Below are positions 55,632 to 64,000 of a stretch of DNA of 64,000 nt, piece by piece. The translations under genes and the position numbers were made by a program. This DNA is from Nitrospira sp. (GTDB lineage: Bacteria > Nitrospirota > Nitrospiria > Nitrospirales > Nitrospiraceae): assembly GCA_024998685.1 (NCBI GenBank), contig JACOEH010000017.1:27495-91494 (forward strand), in the 5' to 3' direction. The notes under the pieces were generated by a model. The model made no database searches. It saw only the letters and a list, made by a program, of their open reading frames with translations, and had not been told where the DNA came from. Within the stretch, counting starts at the first letter, position 1. Every line of letters starts with the position of its first letter.

Positions 55632-57689
55632 GTGAGTGACTCAGCGATTGTAACGTTTGCCCTCATAGCGGCCGTAGCCGGCATCGCATATGGGCTTTAT
55701 TTAGCAATGTGGGTGTTCAGGCTCGACGCCGGCAATGCGAAGATGCAGGAAATTGCGAAGGCCATTCAAGAAGGTGCCGGCGCCTATATGAATCGACAGT
55801 ACAAGACCGTCGGCTATGTGGCTGCGGGCTTGTTCGTCGTTCTGGCAGCTGGTGGAGCCGTATCGGATAAATTTGGTCTGATCACTGCCGTCGGTTTTTT
55901 GGTCGGCGCGGGAGCCTCGGCCATCGCCGGCTATGTCGGCATGATTATCGCGGTTCGCGCCAATGTGCGGACAGCCCAAGCCGCTCATAACGGTATGAAT
56001 TCAGCTCTGACCGTTGCCTTCCGTGGTGGAGCGGTGACCGGTCTGCTGTTGATCGGACTCGGCCTGCTCGCCATCACCGGTTTCTATACCATTGCCCAGT
56101 CGATCGCCGGACAAGAGAAGGCCATTCATGCGTTGTTAAGTCTCGGGTTCGGCGGCAGTTTGATCTCGGTATTTGCACGGGTCGGTGGCGGCATTTACAC
56201 GAAGGCGGCCGACGTTGGTGCCGACCTGGTCGGCAAAGTCGAAGCGGGAATTCCAGAGGACGATCCGCGGAATCCAGCGGTGATTGCAGATAACGTGGGT
56301 GACAATGTGGGAGATTGTGCTGGAATGGCGGCAGACCTCTTTGAGACCTATGCGGTGACGACCGTGGCGGCGATGGTCCTGGCCTTTACGATGTTCAAGG
56401 GAGCCACAGCCCCGATTCTGTATCCGTTAGCGTTGGGTGGAGTGACGATCTTTGCCACGATCATCGGTATCCTGTTCGTAAAGGTGAGCCCTGGCGGGGA
56501 GATCATGACGGCGCTCTACAAAGGTCTGTTCGTGGCCGGCGGCATCGCGGCCATCGCGTTCTTCCCGATTACCTCGAAGATCATGGACGGCGTGGGTGGA
56601 GTAAGCGGCACGAGCTACTACTTCGCGGCGTTGATTGGGTTGGCCGTCACGTTGGCGCTTGTGTTCATCACCGACTACTACACATCGAAGAACTATGAGC
56701 CGGTGAAATACATCGCCAAGGCAAGCGAAACCGGTCACGCGACAAACATTATCGCAGGCTTGGCGGTTGGTATGCAGTCGACGGCGGCTCCAGTCATGGT
56801 GATTGCAGCGGCAATTCTCGGCAGTTACTGGATTTGTGGCGGGGCGGAATCCGGTGGGCTCTATGGCGTTGCCGTCGCAGCGGTGTCGATGCTCTCGATG
56901 GCCGGGATCGTCGTGGCAATCGATGCTTTCGGTCCGATCACCGACAATGCGGGCGGCATTGCCGAGATGTCGCATTTGGGCAAGGAAGTTCGAGACATCA
57001 CCGACCCATTGGATGCCGTCGGCAATACGACCAAGGCAGTCACGAAAGGTTATGCGATCGGCTCCGCCGGGTTGGCGGCCGTGGTGCTCTTTGCTGAGTA
57101 CTCGCGAGAGGTCGCAGCGCACAATCCGGCGCTGTCTGCATTCGATCTTTCCAATCCGAAAGTTTTGGTGGGGCTGTTCCTGGGCGGCATGTTGCCGTTC
57201 ATCTTCAGCTCACTGTGTATGCGGGCCGTCGGTGAAGCGGGGGGGTTGATCGTGGAAGAAGTGCGTCGGCAATTCAGAACGATCAAGGGCATCATGGAAG
57301 GCACGGGCAAGCCCGAGTACGGTACCTGCGTCGACATCGTGACTCAAGCGGCAATTCAAAAGATGATGATTCCCGGTTTGATTCCGGTGGTCTCGCCGGT
57401 GGTCGTCGGTGTGGTGCTTGGACCACAGGCGCTCGGTGGTATGCTGGTGGGCAGCATCGTGACCGGTTTGTTCGTCGCCATTTCAATGACGAGCGGCGGC
57501 GGTGCATGGGACAACGCCAAGAAGTTCATCGAAGAGCAGGGCTTGAAGGGGAGCGAGACACACAAGGCGGCGGTCACCGGCGATACAGTTGGTGATCCTT
57601 GCAAGGATACGGCGGGACCAGCTGTGAACCCGATGATCAAGGTCATCAATATCGTCGCACTGCTCATCGTGTCGTTGATCGTGCGCTAA
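55632..57689 (+). CDS. hppA: Membrane-bound proton-pumping pyrophosphatase
   Basis: A protein of 685 residues, about 16 helices, from GTG 55632 with AGGAGG upstream. Catalytic motifs are [40 protein letters not shown] and near the end [18 protein letters not shown]. The [18 protein letters not shown] segment has Lys where K+-dependent enzymes have Ala, so it belongs to the K+-independent class. It couples PPi hydrolysis to proton export across the inner membrane, useful for energy-limited nitrite oxidisers. A terminator follows. Confidence 0.95.
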   Translation: MSDSAIVTFALIAAVAGIAYGLYLAMWVFRLDAGNAKMQEIAKAIQEGAGAYMNRQYKTVGYVAAGLFVVLAAGGAVSDKFGLITAVGFLVGAGASAIAGYVGMIIAVRANVRTAQAAHNGMNSALTVAFRGGAVTGLLLIGLGLLAITGFYTIAQSIAGQEKAIHALLSLGFGGSLISVFARVGGGIYTKAADVGADLVGKVEAGIPEDDPRNPAVIADNVGDNVGDCAGMAADLFETYAVTTVAAMVLAFTMFKGATAPILYPLALGGVTIFATIIGILFVKVSPGGEIMTALYKGLFVAGGIAAIAFFPITSKIMDGVGGVSGTSYYFAALIGLAVTLALVFITDYYTSKNYEPVKYIAKASETGHATNIIAGLAVGMQSTAAPVMVIAAAILGSYWICGGAESGGLYGVAVAAVSMLSMAGIVVAIDAFGPITDNAGGIAEMSHLGKEVRDITDPLDAVGNTTKAVTKGYAIGSAGLAAVVLFAEYSREVAAHNPALSAFDLSNPKVLVGLFLGGMLPFIFSSLCMRAVGEAGGLIVEEVRRQFRTIKGIMEGTGKPEYGTCVDIVTQAAIQKMMIPGLIPVVSPVVVGVVLGPQALGGMLVGSIVTGLFVAISMTSGGGAWDNAKKFIEEQGLKGSETHKAAVTGDTVGDPCKDTAGPAVNPMIKVINIVALLIVSLIVR

Positions 57690-57718
57690 TTTGTTATTTT
57701 AGTATCCGCTGACACAGA

Positions 57719-57758
57719 TGAAGCACCGTGCCGCGATTGAGACACGGTGCTTTTCGTT
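57719..57758 (+). terminator. Rho-independent terminator after hppA
   Basis: AAGCACCGTG pairs with CACGGTGCTT around a 12-base loop, then TTTTCGTTT. It lies 30 bases after the hppA stop. Confidence 0.75.
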
Positions 57759-57866
57759 TCCCTCCCTTGTCTTGACGGGTTTCAGCACCCTAGAGTATGG
57801 TGAGCTTGTCATCGGTAGATACCGGTGAATCGCGAGGGTTTCCCCTGGTCCACGGGAGGTGCTCGG

Positions 57867-58064
57867 ATGGAAAAGCAGGAACGGAAACAAGAGCCGCGAC
57901 GAGAACCGCAGGGTAAGGAAGAGGTCAAAGCGAATCCCAAAGTTGTCGAAGCCGGCAAGAAGATCAAGGAAGATATCGATAAGCTGGTCGATGAAATCGA
58001 TGATGTCCTTGAAAAAAATGCTGAAGAGTTTGTGAAGAACTACGTTCAGAAAGGAGGAGAATAA
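57867..58064 (+). CDS. pup: Prokaryotic ubiquitin-like protein Pup
   Basis: A protein of 65 residues from ATG 57867, with GGGAGGTG upstream; the track start 57825 is not needed. The N-terminus is polar and disordered (MEKQERKQEPRREPQGKEE). The C-terminal half LVDEIDDVLEKNAEEFVKNY and the final VQKGGE closely match Pup of Actinobacteria. It ends in Glu, so unlike mycobacterial Pup (Gln) it needs no deamidation by Dop before ligation by PafA. Pup marks proteins for a bacterial proteasome. PafA, Dop, proteasome and ATPase genes are not in this window. Confidence 0.9.
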   Translation: MEKQERKQEPRREPQGKEEVKANPKVVEAGKKIKEDIDKLVDEIDDVLEKNAEEFVKNYVQKGGE

Positions 58065-58217
58065 CACCTCCAACTTCCGCATTCCTACTCGATTTCTCCT
58101 ACGACGGCCCAAGTCCGTTGGTTTGACAAAGAAGAAGCGACTTATTACAGTCTTTCTCGTTCCTATGAAACCCATGGTTTGAATTGTGGTAAGGCCCAGG
58201 CTCTTAAGGAGGCGGGG

Positions 58218-59918
58218 ATGAAGTCTAAGCTCTGGGTCATTCGCCAGGTCGATCCAGTCCAACGAGGCCTCTTATCACAGGCCTTATCCATCTCATCGGC
58301 CACTGCCTCGTTGTTGCTCAACCGAGGCGTTATGGACGTAAACCAGGCGACAGCCTGGATGTCTCCTCTTCGAACTCATGATCCTTTCTTGATTCCCGAT
58401 ATGGAATCGGCTGTTGATCGTCTGTTTCAAGCCATGCAACGGCGCGAGGTCGTCTGTTTTTATGGTGATTACGACGTTGACGGCATGTCCGCTACGAGTA
58501 TTTATCTTTCCTTTTTCCGTGGACTCGGTGCCGAAGTTCGAGCCTATGTTCCGCATCGCCTGCGTGAAGGATATGGACTCAATGAGAACGCTGTTCGGAC
58601 CTTGGCGAAGGAGGGCGTCTCTTTATTGGTGACGTCGGATTGCGGGACCACGTCGCATCGTGAGATCAGCTTTGCCAATCAATTGGGAATTGACGTGGTG
58701 GTCACCGATCACCATCAAAGCGACAAGGAGATGCCGCCCGCTTTGGCGGTGATGAATCCGCATCGGCCGGAAGCTCGGTATCCCTTTCACGGGCTTTGTT
58801 CCGGTGGTCTGGCGTACAAGGTTGCCCAGGCCTATGACAGAAAGTATGGATCCGGTTCGGTGCCTCTGGAGTCGCTGTTGGATTTGGTGGCGCTTGCCAC
58901 AATTGCGGATGTGGTTCCGCTACAAGATGAAAATCGACTATTTGTTAGAGAGGGTCTCGTTCAAATTTCACGAGGCGCGCGCTGCGGCATACGAGCCTTG
59001 AAGCATGTCGCCGGTATTAGTCGTGAGTGTACGGCAGAAACCATCGCATTTAAACTCGGTCCCCGACTCAATGCCGCAGGTCGATTAGATGAGGCCATCA
59101 AAGGGGTCAGGCTTCTGACGACGGAGTCTGAACGGGAAGCCAAAGAGTTGGCTGAAGATTTGGAGCGGTTGAATCGAGCCCGCCGTGAGCTCGAGGCCGA
59201 GATCCTACAGGAGGCGCTGGCCCAGGCGGAAGCACGGGAGTGGCCGGGCGGTATCGTGCTGTATGCGCGAGGATGGCATCTAGGGGTCGTCGGCATCGTG
59301 GCCGCCCGTATCATGGAACGGTTCCATCGTCCGACGGTCGTCATCGCTGTGAGTGAACAGGGTATCGGAAAAGGGTCTGCCCGAACCGTGCCGGGGTTCG
59401 ACTTATATCAGGCCTTAACTGCCTGTCGAGACCTGCTCATGGCGTTCGGCGGCCATCCCAGCGCGGCCGGAATGACGATTCGTGAGGAGCGGTTGCCGGA
59501 ATTTTCGGAGCGATTTTCCGCCATCGGCGAAACATGGATCCAAGCCACTCACAGTGTTCCTCAGCTGTACGTGGATTCAGAAGTTCGACTGAACGAAGTC
59601 ACGTTGCAGCTGATTCGGGAGATCGGGACGTTGCATCCATTTGGGGCCGGTAATCCGGAGCCGACGTTCGCCGTCAAGGGTCTGGATGTTCTCAACGCTC
59701 GCATGGTCGGAGAGAAGCATTTGAAGATGACGGTCCGCCAGGGGGGGTCGGTACCGTTTGATGGCATTGGGTTCGGGATGAAATCGTTGGAGGATCATGG
59801 GCTGTCTCTCAAGACGCCGATCGACGTCGCGTTTACGCCGGAACTGAATCACTGGAACGGCTATGATCGGATTCAACTACGCATTCGAGATATAAGGGCG
59901 GCAGGCCGTGAGTCATAG
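58218..59918 (+). CDS. recJ: Single-stranded-DNA-specific exonuclease RecJ
   Basis: From ATG 58218 (AAGGAGG upstream; the track TTG 58179 is less likely), 566 residues. DHH-family motifs: CFYGDYDVDGMSATS, DCGTT, VTDHHQSDKE, and in the DHHA1 part AFGGHPSAAGMTI, plus a C-terminal OB-fold. It degrades single-stranded DNA 5' to 3' in repair and recombination. Size and motif order are normal. The relA/spoT gene starts three bases after its stop. Confidence 0.93.
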   Translation: MKSKLWVIRQVDPVQRGLLSQALSISSATASLLLNRGVMDVNQATAWMSPLRTHDPFLIPDMESAVDRLFQAMQRREVVCFYGDYDVDGMSATSIYLSFFRGLGAEVRAYVPHRLREGYGLNENAVRTLAKEGVSLLVTSDCGTTSHREISFANQLGIDVVVTDHHQSDKEMPPALAVMNPHRPEARYPFHGLCSGGLAYKVAQAYDRKYGSGSVPLESLLDLVALATIADVVPLQDENRLFVREGLVQISRGARCGIRALKHVAGISRECTAETIAFKLGPRLNAAGRLDEAIKGVRLLTTESEREAKELAEDLERLNRARRELEAEILQEALAQAEAREWPGGIVLYARGWHLGVVGIVAARIMERFHRPTVVIAVSEQGIGKGSARTVPGFDLYQALTACRDLLMAFGGHPSAAGMTIREERLPEFSERFSAIGETWIQATHSVPQLYVDSEVRLNEVTLQLIREIGTLHPFGAGNPEPTFAVKGLDVLNARMVGEKHLKMTVRQGGSVPFDGIGFGMKSLEDHGLSLKTPIDVAFTPELNHWNGYDRIQLRIRDIRAAGRES

Positions 59919-59921
59919 AAG

Positions 59922-62099
59922 ATGTACGAAACCGTGACGAGCATCGACCAATTGTTGGATCGTTTGCAAGACTATCAGCCGGACGCTGATCTCGACGTGG
60001 TACGGAAGGCGTATGAGTTTTCCGCGAGGGCGCATGAGGGACAAGTGCGTCGATCCGGAGAGCCCTATGTGAAGCACCCTGTGGCGGTGGCTGGAGTGTT
60101 GACGTCTTTGAAAACCGACGTCACCGCAGTTGTGGCCGGGTTGTTACACGATACGCTGGAAGATACGGTGGCGACGGCCGATGAGCTTCAGCGGGAATTC
60201 GGGAATGAGGTCGTTCATCTCGTCGATGGGGTGACAAAGATCGGCAAGATCACCTTTAGGAGTTCAGAAGAAAAACAGGCTGAAAATTTCCGCAAGATGG
60301 TGCTCTCGATGGCGGACGACATTCGCGTCGTGATCATCAAACTGGCCGATCGGCTCCACAACATGCGAACGCTTGAGCATCTCAGTGAGAAAAGACGGCA
60401 AGAAATTGCACAAGAGACGATGGAGATCTATGCGCCTTTGGCGAATCGCATCGGGATCGGCTGGGTGAAGAACGAACTGGAGGATTTGTGTCTGAAGCAT
60501 CTTAAACCGGATGCCTATGAAACCTTGCGGGTGTGCGTGGCGAAGCGTGATGAAGATCGTCGGCAGTATATCCAGGAGGTGCAAGCGCTCGTTGAGGTGG
60601 CTCTGAAAGAGAATGGGCTTATCGGAGCAGTGTACGGAAGACCGAAACACCTCTACGGTATCTATCAAAAAATGAAGAAGCAATCGATTTCCTTCGATGA
60701 GGTGTACGACCTCACCGCCTTGCGGATCATCACCGATTCGAAGATGAACTGCTACGCGCTGTTGGGTGTCATCCATTCGTTGTGGCGACCGCTGCCGGGC
60801 CGTTTCAAGGATTACATCGCGATCCCCAAATCGAACCTCTATCAATCCCTCCATACAACCGTGGTCGGGCCGAAGGGCGAGCATGTAGAGTTTCAGATCC
60901 GCACGGAAGAAATGCATCGCGTGGCCGAGTATGGGATCGCCGCGCATTGGAAGTATAAAGAACAAGGGAAGGTGCATGATAAAGACAGTAAAGCCTTCGG
61001 ATGGCTGAGACAGTTCATCGAATGGCAAAAGGATCTGCCTGACAATCGTCAATTCATGGATTCCGTGAAACTCGAGTTGTTCCACGACGTGGTCTATGTT
61101 TTTACGCCCAAGGGAACCGTCAAAGAACTGCCTAAAGGAGCCACGCCGATAGACTTTGCCTATGCGATTCACACGGAAATCGGCGACCACTGTGTCGGGG
61201 CGAAGGTCAACGGAAAGATCGTTCCGCTCAAGCATGAAGTGACGAGCGGCGACACCATCGAAATCCTGACATCTCCGAACCAGACTCCACATAAGGATTG
61301 GCTCAAGTTCGTCCGCACGTCCCGGGCGAAGACAAAGATTAAACATTGGATCAAGGCGGAGGAACAGAAACGAAGCCTGGAAATCGGGTGGCGTTTGCTC
61401 GAAACAGAGGTTCGTCGCCATGGCATGGCTCCCTCGCAGGTTCTCAAGTCGGATGCGCTGCTCGAAATGGCCAAGCAAGAAGGCTATGCAACGATCGACG
61501 AACTTGCCGCGGCCGTGGGATTTGGTCACCTCGCAACGGTTCAACTCATTGGAAGGTTGATGGCTCCAATTTCGGCCGGCGCTCGGACTCAGTCCGAACC
61601 CGCCGGTGCCCCTAAAGCCGTCAGCACGAGAGGAGGGGAGCCGGGCGTCCAAGTGAAGGGGGGGCGCGATCTATTGATGCAACTGTCGCGATGCTGTAAC
61701 CCAGTCCCCGGCGACAAGATCTTGGGGTACATCACGCGTGGAAGGGGCCTCACGATCCATTCACTCGATTGTCCCAACCTGGGAGCATTGGATTATGATC
61801 GAGAACGTTTGGTGGAAGTTGAGTGGGATACGGCTATGCCGAGTCAACACGCGGTTAAAATAGCCGTCATCGCGGAGGATAAGCCGGGAATGTTGGCGAA
61901 TGTCTCCTCGGCGATCGCCGAATGCAAAGCGAATATCAGCCGCGCTGAAATCATCACGCGGGAAGATCGGAAAGCGGAGCTGGATTTCGTTATCGAAATC
62001 GCCGACACGGCTCACCTGAATAACGTGTTGAAAACGATTGAACGGGTCGGCGGGGTCATTACGGCACGGCGCGTTCGGTCCTGGCAAGAACGATCATAA
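59922..62099 (+). CDS. Bifunctional (p)ppGpp synthetase/hydrolase (RelA/SpoT homologue)
   Basis: A protein of 725 residues: HD hydrolase domain (VKHPVAVAGVL, LLHDTLEDT, and KLADRLHNMRTLEHL), synthetase domain (YDLTALRIITDSKMNCYALL), TGS domain (VYVFTPKGTVKELPKGATPIDFAYAIHTEI), a zinc-finger/CC region (SRCCNPVPGDKILGYITRGR) and C-terminal ACT domain. The intact HD histidines imply hydrolase activity as well as synthesis, as in Rel/SpoT. It controls the stringent response. It is probably co-transcribed with recJ. Confidence 0.94.
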   Translation: MYETVTSIDQLLDRLQDYQPDADLDVVRKAYEFSARAHEGQVRRSGEPYVKHPVAVAGVLTSLKTDVTAVVAGLLHDTLEDTVATADELQREFGNEVVHLVDGVTKIGKITFRSSEEKQAENFRKMVLSMADDIRVVIIKLADRLHNMRTLEHLSEKRRQEIAQETMEIYAPLANRIGIGWVKNELEDLCLKHLKPDAYETLRVCVAKRDEDRRQYIQEVQALVEVALKENGLIGAVYGRPKHLYGIYQKMKKQSISFDEVYDLTALRIITDSKMNCYALLGVIHSLWRPLPGRFKDYIAIPKSNLYQSLHTTVVGPKGEHVEFQIRTEEMHRVAEYGIAAHWKYKEQGKVHDKDSKAFGWLRQFIEWQKDLPDNRQFMDSVKLELFHDVVYVFTPKGTVKELPKGATPIDFAYAIHTEIGDHCVGAKVNGKIVPLKHEVTSGDTIEILTSPNQTPHKDWLKFVRTSRAKTKIKHWIKAEEQKRSLEIGWRLLETEVRRHGMAPSQVLKSDALLEMAKQEGYATIDELAAAVGFGHLATVQLIGRLMAPISAGARTQSEPAGAPKAVSTRGGEPGVQVKGGRDLLMQLSRCCNPVPGDKILGYITRGRGLTIHSLDCPNLGALDYDRERLVEVEWDTAMPSQHAVKIAVIAEDKPGMLANVSSAIAECKANISRAEIITREDRKAELDFVIEIADTAHLNNVLKTIERVGGVITARRVRSWQERS

Positions 62100-62122
62100 A
62101 GGAAGCGTACCGAGAAAAGATA

Positions 62123-62617
62123 CTAGGGCTGGCCGAATAGCAGTTTGGTCCCTTTTTCAATCTTGTAGCCGTCGACCGTACCCCCCGTAATTTCAAGTAC
62201 GTACATCGCATCATCGTTGTTCGGGCGGTATTGAGGACATGAGTCGTCGGTCTTCGTGCAGATCGGAGCATTGCGTTCAATATGGGTGACACGTTTCTTG
62301 GCGTCCAGCCAGATCAGATCGAGCGCGATTTTGGTATTTTTCATCCAGAAGGACCAGGCTTGCGGTTGGCTGAAGAAAAATAACATCCCATGATCCTTCT
62401 TGAGGTGATCCCGATACATCAACCCGACCGAGCGCTTCAGCGGCGTATCGGCGATCTCGGCATGGATCGTGATGCCCGAGGGAGTTTGAATATGTACGAG
62501 TTCTCCGTCAGAGGCGTTGGATGCCGGCATGCCGAAGAGAAGCGATCCAATGAGCGCCATGGAACACAGAGGGAAGAGAGTTGAACTTGCAAAAGACATG
62601 GTGCGCATCGTAGCCAT
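62123..62617 (-). CDS. DUF192 exported protein
   Basis: A product of 164 residues from ATG 62617 (GAGG about ten bases before), in preference to 62635. The signal peptide ends near ASNASDG. The DUF192 domain is complete: VGLMYRDHLKKDHGMLFFF, WSFWMKNTKIALDLIWLD and the C-terminal VLEITGGTVDGYKIEKG. Its two cysteines (CTKTDDSC) are extra. Function of the family is unknown. It converges with the relA/spoT gene. Confidence 0.85.
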   Translation of the reverse strand: MATMRTMSFASSTLFPLCSMALIGSLLFGMPASNASDGELVHIQTPSGITIHAEIADTPLKRSVGLMYRDHLKKDHGMLFFFSQPQAWSFWMKNTKIALDLIWLDAKKRVTHIERNAPICTKTDDSCPQYRPNNDDAMYVLEITGGTVDGYKIEKGTKLLFGQP

Positions 62618-62735
62618 CCGGCCTACCTCAGTCAAGGAACGTATTGACGCTGTTGTGATCAGATCGCGTTCTTTCCCGCCAATCTTGCAATCCGTTCAAG
62701 CAATGTGCCATCCTCAGACGCAGTAAGAGGAGACC

Positions 62736-62921
62736 ATGCAGGAAAAGCGACGGGTATTATACAAAAAAGGTGTGTTCGTCTGTCCTGGATGTCGCCAGTC
62801 CTACGTCCAAGAAAAATGGATTGAAGAATGGAGGATTCGGTGCCATCGTTGCACTTATCGTGGAACGCTGACAGAAGTATCGGTTGAGGAACATATGGAG
62901 GAAGAGACGTTTCGGCGCTAA
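62736..62921 (+). CDS. Small zinc-ribbon protein
   Basis: A product of 61 residues with AAGAGGAGACC before the ATG. VCPGCRQSY and RCHRCTYRG supply four cysteines of a zinc ribbon; the ends are basic then acidic (VEEHMEEETF). No enzymatic domain. It may be a regulatory or adaptor protein. Confidence 0.7.
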   Translation: MQEKRRVLYKKGVFVCPGCRQSYVQEKWIEEWRIRCHRCTYRGTLTEVSVEEHMEEETFRR

Positions 62922-62960
62922 TCCATCCTTTCATGTTGGTTCTATCCAGACTGTAACGTT

Positions 62961-63602
62961 GTGTCGCCGTACTTCACCAAGACTCATGCCTCCAGTGAAT
63001 CACGGCATCTCCCGGCTATTGCATTGGCGTTGGTCATCTTTTGTACCGGCTGCATGTCTTGGTCTTGGGCGGATGAGTCCTCGCCCGCGATCAAGATTCT
63101 CGTGACCTATCATTCGCTCTCGGGAAATACCGAGCGCATGGCAGAAGCGGTGGCGGCAGGAGCAAAGTCGGTCTCTGGTACTCAGGTCGTTTTGAAGCGT
63201 GTAAGGCAAGTGACCGCGGAAGATTTATTTTCCGCCGATGCGGTTGTGGTCGGTTCTCCTGTCTATTGGTCCAACATGTCCGGAGAGGTGAAGGCTTTCT
63301 TCGACAATTGGCAGTTCAAATTCGGTGTCTTTCCAGAATTCAAGATGAAAAATAAGATAGGGGCTGCTTTTACCACGGGAGGGCAAATCTCAAGCGGCAA
63401 AGAGATTACGATGTTGACCATCCTCGCCGCGATGCTGGGAAATCAGATGATTGTAGTAAGCGGCGGGGGAGCCTTTGGAGCGTCGGCCACCACCGAGGGA
63501 GAGAGTCCGGGAATCGATGACAAAGAGCTCGCCGAGGCAAAAGCCCTAGGCCGACGCGTCGCCGATGTGGCGAAGCTTATCAAAATCGGTTCTCCACGTT
63601 GA
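62961..63602 (+). CDS. Exported flavodoxin-like protein
   Basis: A product of 213 residues from GTG 62961. An N-terminal hydrophobic segment (LPAIALALVIFCTGCMSW) precedes a flavodoxin-fold domain: FMN-phosphate loop TYHSLSGNTERMAEAV, VVVGSPVYWSNMSGEV and AAFTTGGQISSG. It resembles WrbA-type NAD(P)H:quinone oxidoreductases. Cytoplasmic location is usual for the family; here a signal or lipoprotein sequence is predicted, although the residues before Cys (FCTGC) are not a classic lipobox. Confidence 0.78.
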   Translation: MSPYFTKTHASSESRHLPAIALALVIFCTGCMSWSWADESSPAIKILVTYHSLSGNTERMAEAVAAGAKSVSGTQVVLKRVRQVTAEDLFSADAVVVGSPVYWSNMSGEVKAFFDNWQFKFGVFPEFKMKNKIGAAFTTGGQISSGKEITMLTILAAMLGNQMIVVSGGGAFGASATTEGESPGIDDKELAEAKALGRRVADVAKLIKIGSPR

Positions 63603-63666
63603 ATCGAAAGAGTGCTGGAACTCTTCTGTGAACGGATACACGGAGGGGGAAGGAGAGAAAGTCTAT

Positions 63667-63864
63667 CTACCGGTCTACTGCGCCGGCCGATGCTCCTTGG
63701 ACGGCAAGCTCGACAAACTCCTGGATATTTTTTGCGCAACGACCGCAGCAGCCGCTCTGCTTCAGGCCAAATTTTGATTTGAGCTGACAGGGCATCACAA
63801 GCCCCGCTCGCCCCGCGTCACGAACATCTGAATCAGTGATCCCTCGGCACAAGCAAACGAACAT
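63667..63864 (-). CDS. bfd: Bacterioferritin-associated ferredoxin-like protein
   Basis: A [2Fe-2S] protein of 65 residues. Cysteines lie in FVCLCRGITDSDV and SGCCGRCAKN, the usual Bfd spacing. Bfd reduces bacterioferritin to release stored iron. A perfect Fur-box-like palindrome lies about 20 bases upstream of the start, consistent with iron-limited induction. It converges with the flavodoxin-like gene. No bacterioferritin gene is present in the window. Confidence 0.88.
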   Translation of the reverse strand: MFVCLCRGITDSDVRDAGRAGLVMPCQLKSKFGLKQSGCCGRCAKNIQEFVELAVQGASAGAVDR

Positions 63865-63884
63865 TCAAACACCATGCAGCGATT

Positions 63885-63901
63885 ATGAGAAGCATTCTCA
63901 T
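63885..63901. promoter_or_regulatory. Fur-box-like palindrome
   Basis: ATGAGAA-GCA-TTCTCAT is a perfect 17-bp inverted repeat upstream of bfd, on its promoter side. It resembles Fur operators (TGAGAAT-ATTCTCA types) that shut iron genes when iron is plentiful. Confidence 0.65.
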
Positions 63902-63980
63902 TGTGCCATTGCGGAGCGATTTTGTCAAGCCTTCTCATGTAGTTTTGTAGATAGCATATGCTTATCCGCTTGTTTCAGCA

Positions 63981-64000
63981 GACCGCAAGCGCTTGCGGTC
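63981..64000. repeat. Perfect 20-bp palindrome at window end
   Basis: GACCGCAAGC joined to GCTTGCGGTC is a perfect inverted repeat with no loop. It reaches the window edge, so it may be part of a longer structure or an operator for the next gene. Confidence 0.5.

Overview
The window looks like a chromosomal segment of a nitrite-oxidising Nitrospira (phylum Nitrospirota); the species cannot be fixed from sequence alone. The basis is a pair of large cytochrome bd-like oxidase paralogues embedded among c-type cytochromes, an accessory gene set of the type known to surround Nitrospira nitrite oxidoreductase (NXR), and an actinobacterial-type Pup gene in a Gram-negative setting.

Region 1 (1-11.4 kb) is a respiratory cluster. 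It holds a bd-like oxidase paralogue cut by the window edge, a DUF3047 protein, a glycine-rich membrane protein, two SUMF1-like proteins, three unlisted single-span micro-proteins, a full-length bd-like oxidase, two membrane-anchored c cytochromes, and a diheme c cytochrome fused to an ethylbenzene-dehydrogenase-type heme b domain. A strong terminator closes it. Region 2 (11.4-25.3 kb) is housekeeping and signalling: mobA, a GT9 glycosyltransferase, argS, tgt-yajC-secD-secF, a three-PAS sensor kinase with an NtrC-type regulator and a small exported protein, and an aldo/keto reductase. A 608-bp intergenic stretch with two perfect DnaA boxes follows.

Region 3 (25.9-36.4 kb) starts with a thioredoxin-like and a SIMPL protein. 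It then becomes a defence/toxin-antitoxin island: FitAB/VapBC-like, HicAB-like, and a type III restriction-modification system with another PIN toxin pair between mod and res. Res is broken by a frameshift that separates the helicase from its nuclease. A seven-bladed WD40 protein closes the region on the minus strand.

Region 4 (36.7-50.5 kb) is an NXR-type accessory cluster without nxrA or nxrB in view. It contains a protein with an HELMH motif plus CxxC pairs, a four-cluster ferredoxin, a TorD-like chaperone, two NxrC-like exported heme b subunits, a B12-type radical SAM protein, a polytopic membrane protein, TPR, TatA, NHL-repeat and PDZ proteins, and two paralogous pentaheme cytochromes. 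Copies of one inverted-repeat element lie between these genes, and one copy falsely extends an ORF. The layout suggests assembly, Tat export and electron transfer for a periplasmic molybdoenzyme feeding the oxidase cluster.

Region 5 (50.5-64 kb) begins with a degenerate IS5-family transposase and a HicBA pair. It continues with an amine-oxidase-like flavoprotein, a minus-strand trio (PQQ-type sugar dehydrogenase lipoprotein, small membrane protein, methyltransferase), hppA (K+-independent type), pup, recJ, a bifunctional RelA/SpoT, DUF192, a zinc-ribbon protein, an exported flavodoxin-like protein, and bfd preceded by a Fur-box-like palindrome.
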